Shown: positions 34,753 to 43,943 of the stretch, piece after piece
Numbering within the stretch: position 1 is the stretch's first letter
Layout: each line of letters starts with the position of its first letter
DNA from: Moduliflexus sp964602655
GTDB lineage: Bacteria > Moduliflexota > Moduliflexia > Moduliflexales > Moduliflexaceae
DNA length: 64,000 nucleotides
Assembly: GCA_964602655.1 (NCBI GenBank)
Contig: CAZRSF010000001.1
Span: 1-64,000, forward strand
Direction of reading: 5' to 3'
Notes under the pieces: model-generated
Database searches by the model: none
Seen by the model: the letters and a program-made list of their open reading frames with translations, nothing else
Told to the model about the DNA's origin: nothing
Translations under genes and position numbers: made by a program

Positions 34753-35598
34753 ATGGATATACATCTTGCCAAAAGCGCCGGGTTTTGTTCCGGGGTGAAA
34801 CGCGCGGTGCGGATTGCGCTGGAAACTGCCGCGCAGGAAGCGCTGCCGGTCTATATGCTCGGCGAAATCGTGCATAACGAACATGTCGTCAACGAATTGG
34901 ACGCCGCCGGGATTCGCATGGTAGATTCGATTGAGCAGATCGAATCCGGCATGCTGCTGATTCGGGCGCACGGGGCGGTGCCTGCCATCTATGACGCGGC
35001 GCAGCGGAAAGGGATTCGCATCGTGGACGCCACCTGTCCGCTCGTGCTGGAAATTCATGAGGTCGCCCGCAAATTGCAGGACGAAGGCTACCGCGTGGCA
35101 ATTATCGGCGATCACGGCCATGACGAAGTCATCGGCATCGCCGGACAGGTGGATCGCGCCATCGTCATCGCCTCGCCGGAAGAAGCGGACACCGCGTTGG
35201 ATCACTACACCCGGATCGGCGTGGTGGTGCAGTCCACGCAGGATATTGAAAACGTGCAGCGCATTCTCGCGGTGTTGGCAAGCAAATGCCGAGAGATCAA
35301 GTTTATCAACACGATCTGCGCTCCGACCAAAAAACATCAGGAAGAGATTCGGCGGCTGCCCTACGAGCATGATGTCGTCATTGTCATCGGGTCATTTTCC
35401 AGCGCGAACACCTGCCGCCTGACCGCAATTGCCCGCGCCGTGAATCCTCGCGCGCATCAGGTGGAATCTGCCGCCGACGTGCAAGCCGAGTGGTTTGTCG
35501 GAGCGCAATCCGTCGGCATCTCCGCCGGAGCGTCCACGCCGGACAAGGTGATCGAAGATGTCGTCGCCCGGATTCACGCTTTGTCGAATGAAATATGA
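34753..35598 (+). CDS. ispH: 4-hydroxy-3-methylbut-2-enyl diphosphate reductase
   Basis: 281 aa. Last enzyme of the MEP isoprenoid pathway, an iron-sulfur protein. The three cluster Cys are in AGFCSGVKRA (C12), DATCPLV and NTICAPT; substrate His/Glu are in GEIVHNEHVV and GDHGHDEV; SVGISAGASTPD is the C-terminal substrate loop. It shows that the host makes isoprenoids by the MEP route. No ribosome site is obvious. A strong palindrome pair follows. Confidence 0.97.
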   Translation: MDIHLAKSAGFCSGVKRAVRIALETAAQEALPVYMLGEIVHNEHVVNELDAAGIRMVDSIEQIESGMLLIRAHGAVPAIYDAAQRKGIRIVDATCPLVLEIHEVARKLQDEGYRVAIIGDHGHDEVIGIAGQVDRAIVIASPEEADTALDHYTRIGVVVQSTQDIENVQRILAVLASKCREIKFINTICAPTKKHQEEIRRLPYEHDVVIVIGSFSSANTCRLTAIARAVNPRAHQVESAADVQAEWFVGAQSVGISAGASTPDKVIEDVVARIHALSNEI

Positions 35599-35612
35599 GC
35601 AGCCGATTTTTA

Positions 35613-35726
35613 AGCCCAGCCATAAATGGCCGGGCTCAAATCTGAAGCAGGCTGAAGCCCGCTGAAAAGCCGGACAGGGCGCTTCAGCGTCCTTGAGCCT
35701 TGAGCCCGGCCATTTATGGCTGGGCT
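35613..35726. repeat. Long nested palindrome between ispH and the STAND gene
   Basis: 27-base outer arms (35613-35639 and 35700-35726) are exact reverse complements; each arm itself contains the near-palindrome CCAGCCATAAATGGCCGGG. An inner inverted repeat built on GCTGAAGC/GCTTCAGC lies between them. It sits between convergent genes and may terminate both. Confidence 0.9.
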
Positions 35727-35746
35727 GTTGCGTCCGCAATACAGCT

Positions 35747-38032
35747 TCACGCCGGGTCATGTTCCTGCGCGGCCTCGCATTCCTGCAACATCGCTTGCGC
35801 CGTTTCCAATTCGGGCGAGCGCAGGCGCATGTAAATCTCGACGGCGCGGCGGGCATACGGCAGCGCGGCGGCGGGCTGGCCTTGCCTGGTCAACGCTTTG
35901 GCGAGCCGCCCACAATCAAAAGCAATCAATTCCTGCCATCCGATCTCTTCATCAAGTTGCAACGCCTCCCGCGCCAACGTTTCGGCCTGCGCCCACTCTT
36001 CGCGGGCAAGCGCCAACGCCGCGAGATTGCCGGTGTAAGTCACGACGCCTTCGAGATCGTTGATCTTCTGCGCGATCCGCAGCGCGGCGCGGTAGTCGCG
36101 CTCCGCCGCCGCATAATCGCCGGAGAGCCGTTCGACTTCGGCGAGGCTGTTCAAGCCGCTCGCCACGTTCCTGCTTTCCGGCTCAAATGCGCGCCAGAGT
36201 TCCACCGCCTCCCGATACGCCGCAATCGCCGCCGGGTAATCTTTCGCCAATTGATGCCCGATGCCGCGCAACTGAATGGCTGTCGCTTGTTCCCACGCCC
36301 CGGCGTTGGCCTTTTTCCAGTGCGCCGCGCAGCGTTCGGCACAGGCCAACACCTCGGCGGCCTGTCCGCGCAAATAAAACACCCAGCCCGCGTAAAATGC
36401 CCGATCTCCCGCCCGCTCAAGATTATTGGCGGCGAGCGCGACGGCTTCGGCCTGCTGGTTGAGCGCAAGCGATTCATCCCAGCGCCCGGAAAAGTTCAAA
36501 AACTGAAAGAGCGCATTGCAAACGTCTTGCAGCCGGTCGTTCGCGCCGCTCAGGAAGAGCGGCAGCGCGGCAGCCATCGTGCCCCATTCCGCCTCCAACG
36601 CCGGAAAGCGTTCATAATTTCGGAAGCCATTTTCAAGCGCGAGGGCGTAGGCGCGGGCGGTCAGGCGGTCGCCGGTCGTCTGCACCGCTTCCGGGCGTTT
36701 TTTCCGCAAAAAGGTCGCGGTCAACGGCGGCAGCGCGAACGTCTCCATCGCTTCGTCGCTGACTAACAGGGCGCGGTCGGTCAAATCTTCCAATGCGGTC
36801 AAAGCGGCTGCTGGCGTCGTGTCCGCCACGTTCGCGATCCATGCGGTTTTCGCCGGAAGCGTAAAGTGCGTCAGCGCGGCCAACACGCGGGTTTCGTTCT
36901 CCGTAAACGTGTCGAGCAGGTCGCCGAAAATATATTCGAGCGGATCGTTCTCCGGCGGCGCGGCGCGCAGAAAGGCGCAGGCGTCCGCCACCGTCCGGCA
37001 TTGGCTGCCCTGCCGCCCCAACTGGCCTGCCACCCAGATCAGCAGCAGCGGATTGCCGTGCGTCTCTTCGTACAGGCGTTGGCGTTCGGCGTCGTTGATT
37101 CGGGCGACGCGGCGGTTCTTCTGCGCCAATTCCGCAATCAAATCGAACGCCTCCGGCTGCGTCAGGCGGTCGAGGCGGATGCTGCGGGCGTCAATGTCCG
37201 TGCGCCGCCGGCTCGTGACAATCGCTTTGCAGGTCGTCGGCAGGCGGCTGAGAAACTGGTAGAGCCGGACGCGCTCGGCTTCGACAAAGGTTTCCACGTT
37301 GTCAATGATGATTAACGCCCGCTGATCGGCGAGAGCGCGGCGCACGGCGTTGATGCGTTCGGTCGGTTCAAGCTTTGTCAACTCCGGCTGCCCGATTTCG
37401 TTGGCTAATTCCGACAGCAGCGCAAGGTAATTCGGGAGCATGAAATCTTGAAGCGGCTGCTCGCCTGCCGGCGTCAGTTCCCGCACTTTAGCGGAGAGGA
37501 AGATTTTGCGCGGAAAGTCCGCCGCCGGCGCGAGATGTCCGGCGCGAATCGCGAGCGCGGTCTTGCCGATGCCGCCGGGGCCGTCAATCAACGCGCCCCA
37601 GGTGCGGGCGTCCGGCGAAATCGCCTGCGCGATGCTGGCAAGCTCTTTGACGCGCCCGAAAAAGTAGGGCTGATGCGGCAGCGTGGAATGACAGCGATGC
37701 GGCGCCGCAGCCTGCGCCCGGCGTTCCGCGTCGGACATGGCGGCGACGGCGTTCCGCAATTGTTCGGCGTCAGCGCGTTTGTCCAGTCCGACCAATTCTT
37801 GTGCCGCCATTAGCAGCGCATCGAGCGGGTCGCGACCATCGTTCAGCTTGCCGTAATTGGCAAGCGTCTCCACCAACTTCTGGCAAAAATACGCGGGCGC
37901 GACCTCGCAGTCAATTTCATTGCGCAATGCCAGATCAAGGGCTGCGCGAAGGACAAGAGCCTCTCGCCCATTTTTGCTTTGAATCGAGGGTAACTCCTTC
38001 AAAAAGTCCGCGATCTCATTGTAGATGCTCAT
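35747..38032 (-). CDS. STAND NTPase with N-terminal adaptor-like domain and TPR repeats
   Basis: 761 aa. Residues 1-~95 form an all-helical domain (FLKELPSIQSKNGREALVLR...LANYGKLNDGRDPLDALL) resembling effector-associated (EAD) adaptor domains of bacterial conflict proteins. An NB-ARC-type ATPase follows: Walker A GPGGIGKTAL (151-160) and Walker B ALIIIDNVE (D244), with TSRRR after it as sensor. From ~500 on there are about five to seven TPR-type repeats. This is the layout of ligand-sensing STAND switches, seen in defence and signalling. No separate effector gene is adjacent. Ribosome site AGGAGA. Confidence 0.85.
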   Translation of the reverse strand: MSIYNEIADFLKELPSIQSKNGREALVLRAALDLALRNEIDCEVAPAYFCQKLVETLANYGKLNDGRDPLDALLMAAQELVGLDKRADAEQLRNAVAAMSDAERRAQAAAPHRCHSTLPHQPYFFGRVKELASIAQAISPDARTWGALIDGPGGIGKTALAIRAGHLAPAADFPRKIFLSAKVRELTPAGEQPLQDFMLPNYLALLSELANEIGQPELTKLEPTERINAVRRALADQRALIIIDNVETFVEAERVRLYQFLSRLPTTCKAIVTSRRRTDIDARSIRLDRLTQPEAFDLIAELAQKNRRVARINDAERQRLYEETHGNPLLLIWVAGQLGRQGSQCRTVADACAFLRAAPPENDPLEYIFGDLLDTFTENETRVLAALTHFTLPAKTAWIANVADTTPAAALTALEDLTDRALLVSDEAMETFALPPLTATFLRKKRPEAVQTTGDRLTARAYALALENGFRNYERFPALEAEWGTMAAALPLFLSGANDRLQDVCNALFQFLNFSGRWDESLALNQQAEAVALAANNLERAGDRAFYAGWVFYLRGQAAEVLACAERCAAHWKKANAGAWEQATAIQLRGIGHQLAKDYPAAIAAYREAVELWRAFEPESRNVASGLNSLAEVERLSGDYAAAERDYRAALRIAQKINDLEGVVTYTGNLAALALAREEWAQAETLAREALQLDEEIGWQELIAFDCGRLAKALTRQGQPAAALPYARRAVEIYMRLRSPELETAQAMLQECEAAQEHDPA

Positions 38033-38052
38033 CTCGTTTTCTCCTGAAGCAA

Positions 38053-38218
38053 GCTGTCAGACACCTTGAAGGTACAGGGCTGTGAAGTTCTGTCATGGCG
38101 AGGAGCGTCAGCGACGAAGCCATCCCGTAATTCCGGCGAGATGGCTTCGCTGAAAAGCGCTCGCCATGACAGGTGTTTATGAGAACGTAACAGCCCTGCC
38201 TTCAAGGTGTCTGACAGC
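38053..38218. repeat. Nested palindromes between STAND and kinase genes
   Basis: Outer arms at 38053-38083 and 38190-38218 share GCTGTCAGACACCTTGAAGG and an ACAGGGCTGT/ACAGCCCTG part. Inside them a second pair (38091 and ~38171) is built on TGTCATGGCGAG/CGCCATGACA, and inside that GAAGCCATC/GATGGCTTC. Three palindrome families appear stacked within one another. Confidence 0.88.
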
Positions 38219-38222
38219 GTTA

Positions 38223-41027
38223 TTATTGCGGCAGCCAGACGCGAAACGTCGTGCGTCCCGGCTGACTTTCGAACTCAATCTTGCCCTGATGTTTTTCAAT
38301 GATTTTGCGCGAAATATCGAGGCCGAGGCCGCTCCCTTCGCCTGTCGGTTTCGTCGTGAAAAATGGCTCGAAAATGCGGTCTTTGATCGCGTCAGGAATG
38401 CCGTTGCCGGAATCGGTGATTTCAATCACCACGCCTGAAACCTGTGAGGTCTCAAAGACCTCACAGGTTTTGACGACGATTTCCAGCCGCCCTTTGCCGC
38501 TCATGGCCTGGATCGCGTTATGAATCAGATTGGTCCAGACCTGATTCAATTCGTCGGGATAGCAGCGGATCGGCGGGACATCGTCGTAGCGTTTGACCAC
38601 TTCGATGCCGTGTTTGAGTTGGTTATAATAGAGCGTCAGCACCACATCCAGGCCGTCCGTGACGCGGGCGCTCGTCGCTTCGCCTGAAGCGTCATTATGG
38701 GCGTAGCTTTTCAGCGCAAAAACGATTTTCGAGACGCGCTCGACCGCTTTGATGATGTTGTCGCTGTTATGCCGCTGCGAGGCGAGATGCGCCGCCGCCT
38801 TCAACAACATGTCGAACTGCGGGCTTTGCGCGATGACGCACACGTCGTCCACATCGTCATAAACGCCCATATCGCTCAGCGTATCGGCCAAGATCTCTGC
38901 ATCAGCAAAGCCGCGCGCCTCTAATTGCTGCAACAGATCGCGTTTGCGCTGGCGCTCTTCCCGCGACGTGAGCGAGGTTTTCGGCTGACATGCGCGTCGA
39001 GCCAGATTGATAAACGCGATCTGCTGCGCGTCCTGCATGGCGCGAAACTCCTCTGGCAGCAGACGCAGCGCGTCTTCCAACGCATGAAGAATATTTCCGG
39101 CAGAGGCGTTGATCGCGCCAATCGGCGTGTTGATCTCATGCGCGATGTTGGCGACGAGTTTGCCAAGCGCCGCCATTTTTTCGGACTGGATGAGCTGAGA
39201 TTGCGTCTGCTGCAAATGCTCCAACGCCGCCTCCAATTCCGTATTCGTTGCCGCAAGCTCCGCCGTGCGATGCTGCACCTGCTCCATCAGCGTCGCCCCG
39301 TACAGGGCATTACTCAGCGTGACCTGAATTCGGTTGTAGAACATGTCATGCTGCGGTTGACCATTGAAAATGATCGCGCCCAATTGATGTTCGTGAAAAT
39401 GGAGCGGCCTGATGATGAAATGATAGACGCCCGATGGCCGAAAATCGAGCGGCAGCAACTGCGTTGAGCGAAAACGCGCGCCTCCCGGCGGCAATGCGAG
39501 CCTGACGCCGTCGCGATAGGCTAACACTAAGCGCGACCATTCCGGCGCTGGCTGCGAATAGACATACGGCTGAGGGTCTTCGTACAAAAACAGATAGCAT
39601 TCGTCAATGTCCATCTGCGGCAGGCCGGAGACGAGGATATCCAACGCCTCCTGACTTGCAAACGTGTGCATCAATTGGTTTTCGAACTGCTGCACGTAAA
39701 AATTCATGGAGCGTTTTTTTTCTTCTTTATCGAGTTGGATGATCCTGATTTCATTCCCGATTTTGACGCGAGCTTGCTGCCAGTATTGTTCGGCGCGCAT
39801 GAGGCTGTCCAATTCTCCGAACGTCGGCATCAACTCGTTGCGCAGCGCTGTCAGGGCTTGCTGCCAGCCCCAGGCATCGGCATGTTTCGCCATCGCCTGC
39901 CGGACAATCTCGTCTAACGTGGTTAAAAATCCAGGAACCCGCTGCGGCGGCGACTCCAGATCAGCGACAACCGCGTTGAGCAGGCGGTCCGCTGCGGCCA
40001 GATTTTCAGGCGTCGCGCCGACTGTTTCGGCCATCCGCGCCACAATCCGGTCATGGCGCGCGCTCGTCCATCTTGTTAATGGCAGCGTCTCTTTGCCGAG
40101 AGTTGCCGCGCCGATTTCAGCGAGAATGGGATCGAGGCATCCGCACGACTGGCGTCGAATCAGTCTGCCAGGCAGCCGCGTCTGCGCGTGTACCGTTTTT
40201 CCCGCCAGCACGTCGCAGAGCAATTTCACCGATTCTTGCCCTAATTCGAAAAACGGCGGGCGGATCGTCGTGACCGGCGAACTGACCGTTTCCATAATCT
40301 GGCTGTCGTCATGCGCCGCGACCGCCAAATCATCAGGAACGCGAATCCCGTAGTGCGGCAATACTGAGAAAAGCCCTTCCACAAAGCCTTCTCCCGGTGC
40401 GACCACCGCCTCGACTTCGCGACCGGGACGCAGATTATTGTCAGCGAGCCATTGCGGAAACACCTGGCCGCTTCGAAGCCAGTTCGTATCGTGCAAGGCA
40501 ACCAATTTCGGATCGAGCGGCAAATCATGTTCGCGAAGCGCCTCGCAATAGCCGCGATACCGCTCTTGCGCCCATGACGCTTCTTCCGGCCCTTTCATAA
40601 ACGCGATACGGCGATAGCCATGTTCGACGATCAAATGGCGCATCAGGGTTCGGATGCCTTCCGCCTCGTCGATAATAAGGCTGGGAATGCCTTCCCAGAG
40701 GGTTCCTTCGCTGATCATCGGCAATGGTTGATAACGGCGCAGAAACGTTTCCATCTCCGCGCGCGACACAAATGTTTCAAGCACGGATGAAGAGACGATC
40801 AGCCCGTTGACCCAGTCGCGATCCACAAGTTCGTACAAAATATTTTGCTGTCCCCAGAAATAATCGGGATAGCGCAGCGGCATTCCTGAAAAAGAGAGCA
40901 GATTCACGTCTCGCGCAAGAATCTCATCATACGTCCCGGAGAAGATCATTTCGGAAATATTGCCGATGTATGTTGATAACAGGCCAAGGGTCTGGCGTGT
41001 TGGAAGATGATCGAAATATGGAGTCAT
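38223..41027 (-). CDS. Soluble histidine kinase with LacI-type sugar-binding sensor (array kinase 1)
   Basis: 934 aa. Residues ~1-305 match the LacI/GalR effector-binding domain (Peripla_BP_3): GLLSTYIG, NGLIVSS, EHGYRRIAFMKGP, ERYRGYCEAL, VPDDLAVAAHDDS and TTIRPPFFELG. There is no helix-turn-helix, signal peptide or membrane helix, so it should sense a cytoplasmic ligand. A GAF-like region (~430-580) precedes the H-box NIAHEINTPIG (H630), a long insertion before the second dimerisation helix, and HATPase_c with GEGSGLGLDIS. Residues ~853-864 are encoded by a palindrome. First transcribed? No: kinases 2-4 lie upstream on the same strand. No response regulator is nearby. Confidence 0.9.
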   Translation of the reverse strand: MTPYFDHLPTRQTLGLLSTYIGNISEMIFSGTYDEILARDVNLLSFSGMPLRYPDYFWGQQNILYELVDRDWVNGLIVSSSVLETFVSRAEMETFLRRYQPLPMISEGTLWEGIPSLIIDEAEGIRTLMRHLIVEHGYRRIAFMKGPEEASWAQERYRGYCEALREHDLPLDPKLVALHDTNWLRSGQVFPQWLADNNLRPGREVEAVVAPGEGFVEGLFSVLPHYGIRVPDDLAVAAHDDSQIMETVSSPVTTIRPPFFELGQESVKLLCDVLAGKTVHAQTRLPGRLIRRQSCGCLDPILAEIGAATLGKETLPLTRWTSARHDRIVARMAETVGATPENLAAADRLLNAVVADLESPPQRVPGFLTTLDEIVRQAMAKHADAWGWQQALTALRNELMPTFGELDSLMRAEQYWQQARVKIGNEIRIIQLDKEEKKRSMNFYVQQFENQLMHTFASQEALDILVSGLPQMDIDECYLFLYEDPQPYVYSQPAPEWSRLVLAYRDGVRLALPPGGARFRSTQLLPLDFRPSGVYHFIIRPLHFHEHQLGAIIFNGQPQHDMFYNRIQVTLSNALYGATLMEQVQHRTAELAATNTELEAALEHLQQTQSQLIQSEKMAALGKLVANIAHEINTPIGAINASAGNILHALEDALRLLPEEFRAMQDAQQIAFINLARRACQPKTSLTSREERQRKRDLLQQLEARGFADAEILADTLSDMGVYDDVDDVCVIAQSPQFDMLLKAAAHLASQRHNSDNIIKAVERVSKIVFALKSYAHNDASGEATSARVTDGLDVVLTLYYNQLKHGIEVVKRYDDVPPIRCYPDELNQVWTNLIHNAIQAMSGKGRLEIVVKTCEVFETSQVSGVVIEITDSGNGIPDAIKDRIFEPFFTTKPTGEGSGLGLDISRKIIEKHQGKIEFESQPGRTTFRVWLPQ
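38438..38470. repeat. In-frame palindrome in array kinase 1
   Basis: 15-base arms (38438-38452, 38456-38470) around CAA; core ACCTGTGAGGTCT, the same family as the wrbA terminator palindrome. In the kinase frame it reads KTCEVFETSQV, placed between the N-box strand and the VVIEITDSGNGIPD motif. Confidence 0.9.
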
Positions 41028-41121
41028 TCGCGCGCGGCCTCGCCCGTTGTCAATATCCTTCCTGATCTGAAAGGCGCATTGACAACGGGCAGATAGCGGT
41101 ATTTTTTAGATGTTCGTTTTT

Positions 41122-43632
41122 CTAACATGGCAGCCAGACGCGGAACGTCGTGCGCCCCGGCTGGCTCTCGAATTCGATTTTCCCGTGATGTTTCTCAATA
41201 ATCTTTTTGCAAATATCGAGGCCGAGCCCGCTCCCTTCGCCTGCGGGTTTCGTGGTGAAAAACGGTTCGAAGATGCGCGGCTTGATGTCATCAGGAATGC
41301 CGCTACCGGAATCGGTGATTTCGACGACGACCCCATTCTGTAGAGACGCACGGCCGTGCGTCTCTACGGGGTGCACCGCCATTTCCAGCCGCCCTTTGCC
41401 TTGCATGGCCTGAATCGCGTTATGAATCAGATTCGTCCAGACCTGATTCAATTCGTCAGGATAACAGCGGATTGGCGGGACATCATCGTAGCGTTTGACC
41501 ACTTCGATCCCGTGTTTCAATTGATTGTAATAGAGCGTCAGCACCACGTCCAGGCCTTCGGTGACGCGGGCAAGCACGGTTTCGCCGGAAGCGTCGGCAT
41601 GGGCGTAACTTTTGAGCGCAAAGACGATTTTCGCCATCCGTTCGACGGCGGCGAGAATATTCGCGCTGTGATGCTGCTGACTGGCAAGGTGATACGCCGC
41701 CTGCAACATCTGGGCAATCTGCTCGCTCTGCAACAGCGTCACGACAGGGGTAATGTCGTCGTATATCCCCATATCCACGAACGTGTCGGCAATCGTATCG
41801 GCATTCATGATGCCTGCGGCGTCTAATTCCCTCTGCACGGCGTGGCGATGGGCGCGTTCTTCGCGGGACGTGATGACCGGCTTCGGCTGCGTCGCTCGCG
41901 CTAACAACATGAGGAATTGTTGATACTGCTCGGCAGGCAGCGCCCGGAGCAGCGGCGGCAGGTCGCGGATGGTTTCATTCAGCGCATTCGTAATGCTCAC
42001 GGTCGAGGCGCGGATCGCGCCGAGCGGCGTGTTGATTTCATGCGCGATGTTGGCGATCAACTTGCCGAGCGCGGCCATTTTTTCTGATTGAATCAATTCC
42101 TGCTGCGTGGCTTGAAGGTGGATGAGCGCTTGCGAGAGTTCCTGCGTCCGATCTGCGACCTTCTGCTCAAGCGTGCGATTATATTCTTGCAATTGCCGTT
42201 CGGCTTGCTCAATCGAACGCACCATCGTATTAAACGACGCCGAGAGAAAGCCGATCTCATCCTGATACCGAATCGGCGTCGCGACATTCAAATTGCCGGC
42301 CTGCACCTGCCGCACCCCCTGGAGCAATTCTTCCAGCGGCGTCATCAGGTTGACCCGAAAGAACAGCGGAAAGAGCAGAAAGATGAATAGGAGACTGCCG
42401 AACAAGACGAGCAATGTGGGCGTCATCCTGACGAAGAGATAGCGTTGCAATAACATGAGTGGAAAACCAGCGGCGTAATGGCGCTGGTTCACCGTGATCT
42501 TCTGGATGTACACCAGTTCCCGCGTTGGGATGAGGACGCAGATGCCTCCTGTCGAATCGAGCCACTCGCAGTCTTGCGGGCGAAAATGGGTGGCCGTCGA
42601 GCCATCGCGCATCACATCGATCAGATACATCGGCGGTTCATCATGAGCGGCTGAGGCGAGAAAATACAGCGTTTCAGGAACATGGTCAGCGCTCAACGCG
42701 GCGGGCTGTCGCTCCAAAAGAGACGCGATGCGGGACACATCGGATTGGCGGACGTCCTTGTAATCTACATAGGCGCGATAGAGCGTGGCTTCTCCGATAA
42801 ACATAATCGTTATAAACACGATGAAGAGCGTGCTCAGAATGAATTTTGCCAGAAATGGGTGCGGGTCTGGGGTATAATTCAGATAGGTGAGGATCAAGGC
42901 AAAAAATAACAGACACAAACAGAGATGCAGCACTAAAAAAAATGCGTACAGAGGCATGTCCGAAAGAGCGATAAAGTAAATGGCTGGCCAGCAACCAGAC
43001 AAACTGCCGATCAATATCGTCAACAGGAAACGATGGCTCGCCTGCGCCTGTTTCCCTGATGGATGGCGCAACGCCGACCAGAATCGGCTCAGCAGTGGCA
43101 ACGCAGCAATGGATTCGCCTCGCGCAGCGCGGTCAGCCTCTGAAAAAAAGACGACACGTCGCCAGAAAATGCCCGTAATCGCGAGAATGCCGAGCGTGAA
43201 GAGGCCAAACATTCCGCCGATCAAGGGCATCTGCCATGACGGAACGGAAAGCGACGCAATGGTCAGCAACAGATGCAGGCTCAGCAGCAAAAGTGTTCCC
43301 CGAAAGACCAGAGCCGTTTCTCGCTGATGCTCAACCGTAGCGCAGGGGAACTGATAGGCAAACTGCCCCATAAAAAGCAAACTGAGAATTAACAGCCAGC
43401 TTGCGCCTGGCAACACATAAGTCCATGTATCGAAACGAGCGAGGTTATCGCCAATGGCAAATGTCAAAAAGGCCATCATAAATACCGCGAAATAGCGGAT
43501 CAACAGCCTGCTGGCCTGAGATTTCTGGCGCGTGCGCAAGAGGATCAGGAGAATAACAGCGCACCAGATGGTTTGAATAATGTAAGCAATCCCCCCGGGC
43601 TGCAATAAACACCATGAAAATAACGTCTGCAT
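41122..43632 (-). CDS. Polytopic membrane histidine kinase with HAMP (array kinase 2)
   Basis: 836 aa. The first ~255 residues have about seven membrane helices; another helix (~270-290) and a periplasmic domain (~295-395, with YLIDVMRDGS and ICVLIPTRELVYIQ) follow, then a last helix (~400-425), HAMP (~425-480) and a coiled coil. H-box NIAHEINTPLG (H531), the same long insertion seen in its neighbours, and HATPase_c with GEGSGLGLDIC. The catalytic part is nearly the same as kinase 1 (for example LTLYYNQLKHGIEVVKRYDD). Palindrome-encoded residues ~756-765 lie in the ATPase linker. Confidence 0.92.
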   Translation of the reverse strand: MQTLFSWCLLQPGGIAYIIQTIWCAVILLILLRTRQKSQASRLLIRYFAVFMMAFLTFAIGDNLARFDTWTYVLPGASWLLILSLLFMGQFAYQFPCATVEHQRETALVFRGTLLLLSLHLLLTIASLSVPSWQMPLIGGMFGLFTLGILAITGIFWRRVVFFSEADRAARGESIAALPLLSRFWSALRHPSGKQAQASHRFLLTILIGSLSGCWPAIYFIALSDMPLYAFFLVLHLCLCLLFFALILTYLNYTPDPHPFLAKFILSTLFIVFITIMFIGEATLYRAYVDYKDVRQSDVSRIASLLERQPAALSADHVPETLYFLASAAHDEPPMYLIDVMRDGSTATHFRPQDCEWLDSTGGICVLIPTRELVYIQKITVNQRHYAAGFPLMLLQRYLFVRMTPTLLVLFGSLLFIFLLFPLFFRVNLMTPLEELLQGVRQVQAGNLNVATPIRYQDEIGFLSASFNTMVRSIEQAERQLQEYNRTLEQKVADRTQELSQALIHLQATQQELIQSEKMAALGKLIANIAHEINTPLGAIRASTVSITNALNETIRDLPPLLRALPAEQYQQFLMLLARATQPKPVITSREERAHRHAVQRELDAAGIMNADTIADTFVDMGIYDDITPVVTLLQSEQIAQMLQAAYHLASQQHHSANILAAVERMAKIVFALKSYAHADASGETVLARVTEGLDVVLTLYYNQLKHGIEVVKRYDDVPPIRCYPDELNQVWTNLIHNAIQAMQGKGRLEMAVHPVETHGRASLQNGVVVEITDSGSGIPDDIKPRIFEPFFTTKPAGEGSGLGLDICKKIIEKHHGKIEFESQPGRTTFRVWLPC
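41340..41367. repeat. In-frame perfect palindrome in array kinase 2
   Basis: 28 bases, fully self-complementary with no loop; half-site GTAGAGACGCACGG. Reads VETHGRASLQ in the kinase frame. The same unit occurs at 44186-44213 at the corresponding place of kinase 3. Confidence 0.93.
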
Positions 43633-43699
43633 ATCTCTCTTTTATGAGTAACTGACCTTACGCATGCCGATTGAACAGGCCACCGCAGATTCCCCTCCT

Positions 43700-43894
43700 G
43701 GGAGGCAGGGCTGTTAAGTTCTAAATTTTACAAGGGGCGAAGAGGCCTCTCGTTCTACGCTCCGCGTAGAATGCGGCTTCTTGGACGCTCCGCGTCCCGT
43801 CTCGCCGCAGAGCGGCGCGTACTGGACGCGGAGCGTCCGACAGATCAACATTCCACGCGGAGCGTGGAACGAGAACTTAACAGATCTGCCTCCC
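43700..43894. repeat. Nested palindromes in the 311-base gap between kinases 2 and 3
   Basis: Outer arms 43700-43722 and 43872-43894 (GGGAGGCAGGGCTGTTAAG...; one or two mismatches) enclose further inverted repeats built on TTCTACGCTCCGCGTAGAA, GGACGCTCCGCGTCC, GGACGCGGAGCGTCC and TTCCACGCGGAGCGTGGAA. The last is the family found in frame in pbpC. Nothing else is seen in the gap 43633-43943. Confidence 0.88.
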
Positions 43895-43943
43895 TGGAGG
43901 GGAGTTCACGGCCATTGGCATTGAATCTGCTGCGTAACATCAG

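Noticed and set aside
35693..36766. 357-codon plus-strand open frame
   Set aside because: Antisense to the STAND NTPase; low-complexity Arg-rich translation, no recognisable domain.
43700..43894. Possible CRISPR array from repeated ACGCTCCGCGT units
   Set aside because: Units are inverted and nested rather than direct repeats with regular spacers, and no cas genes are present.
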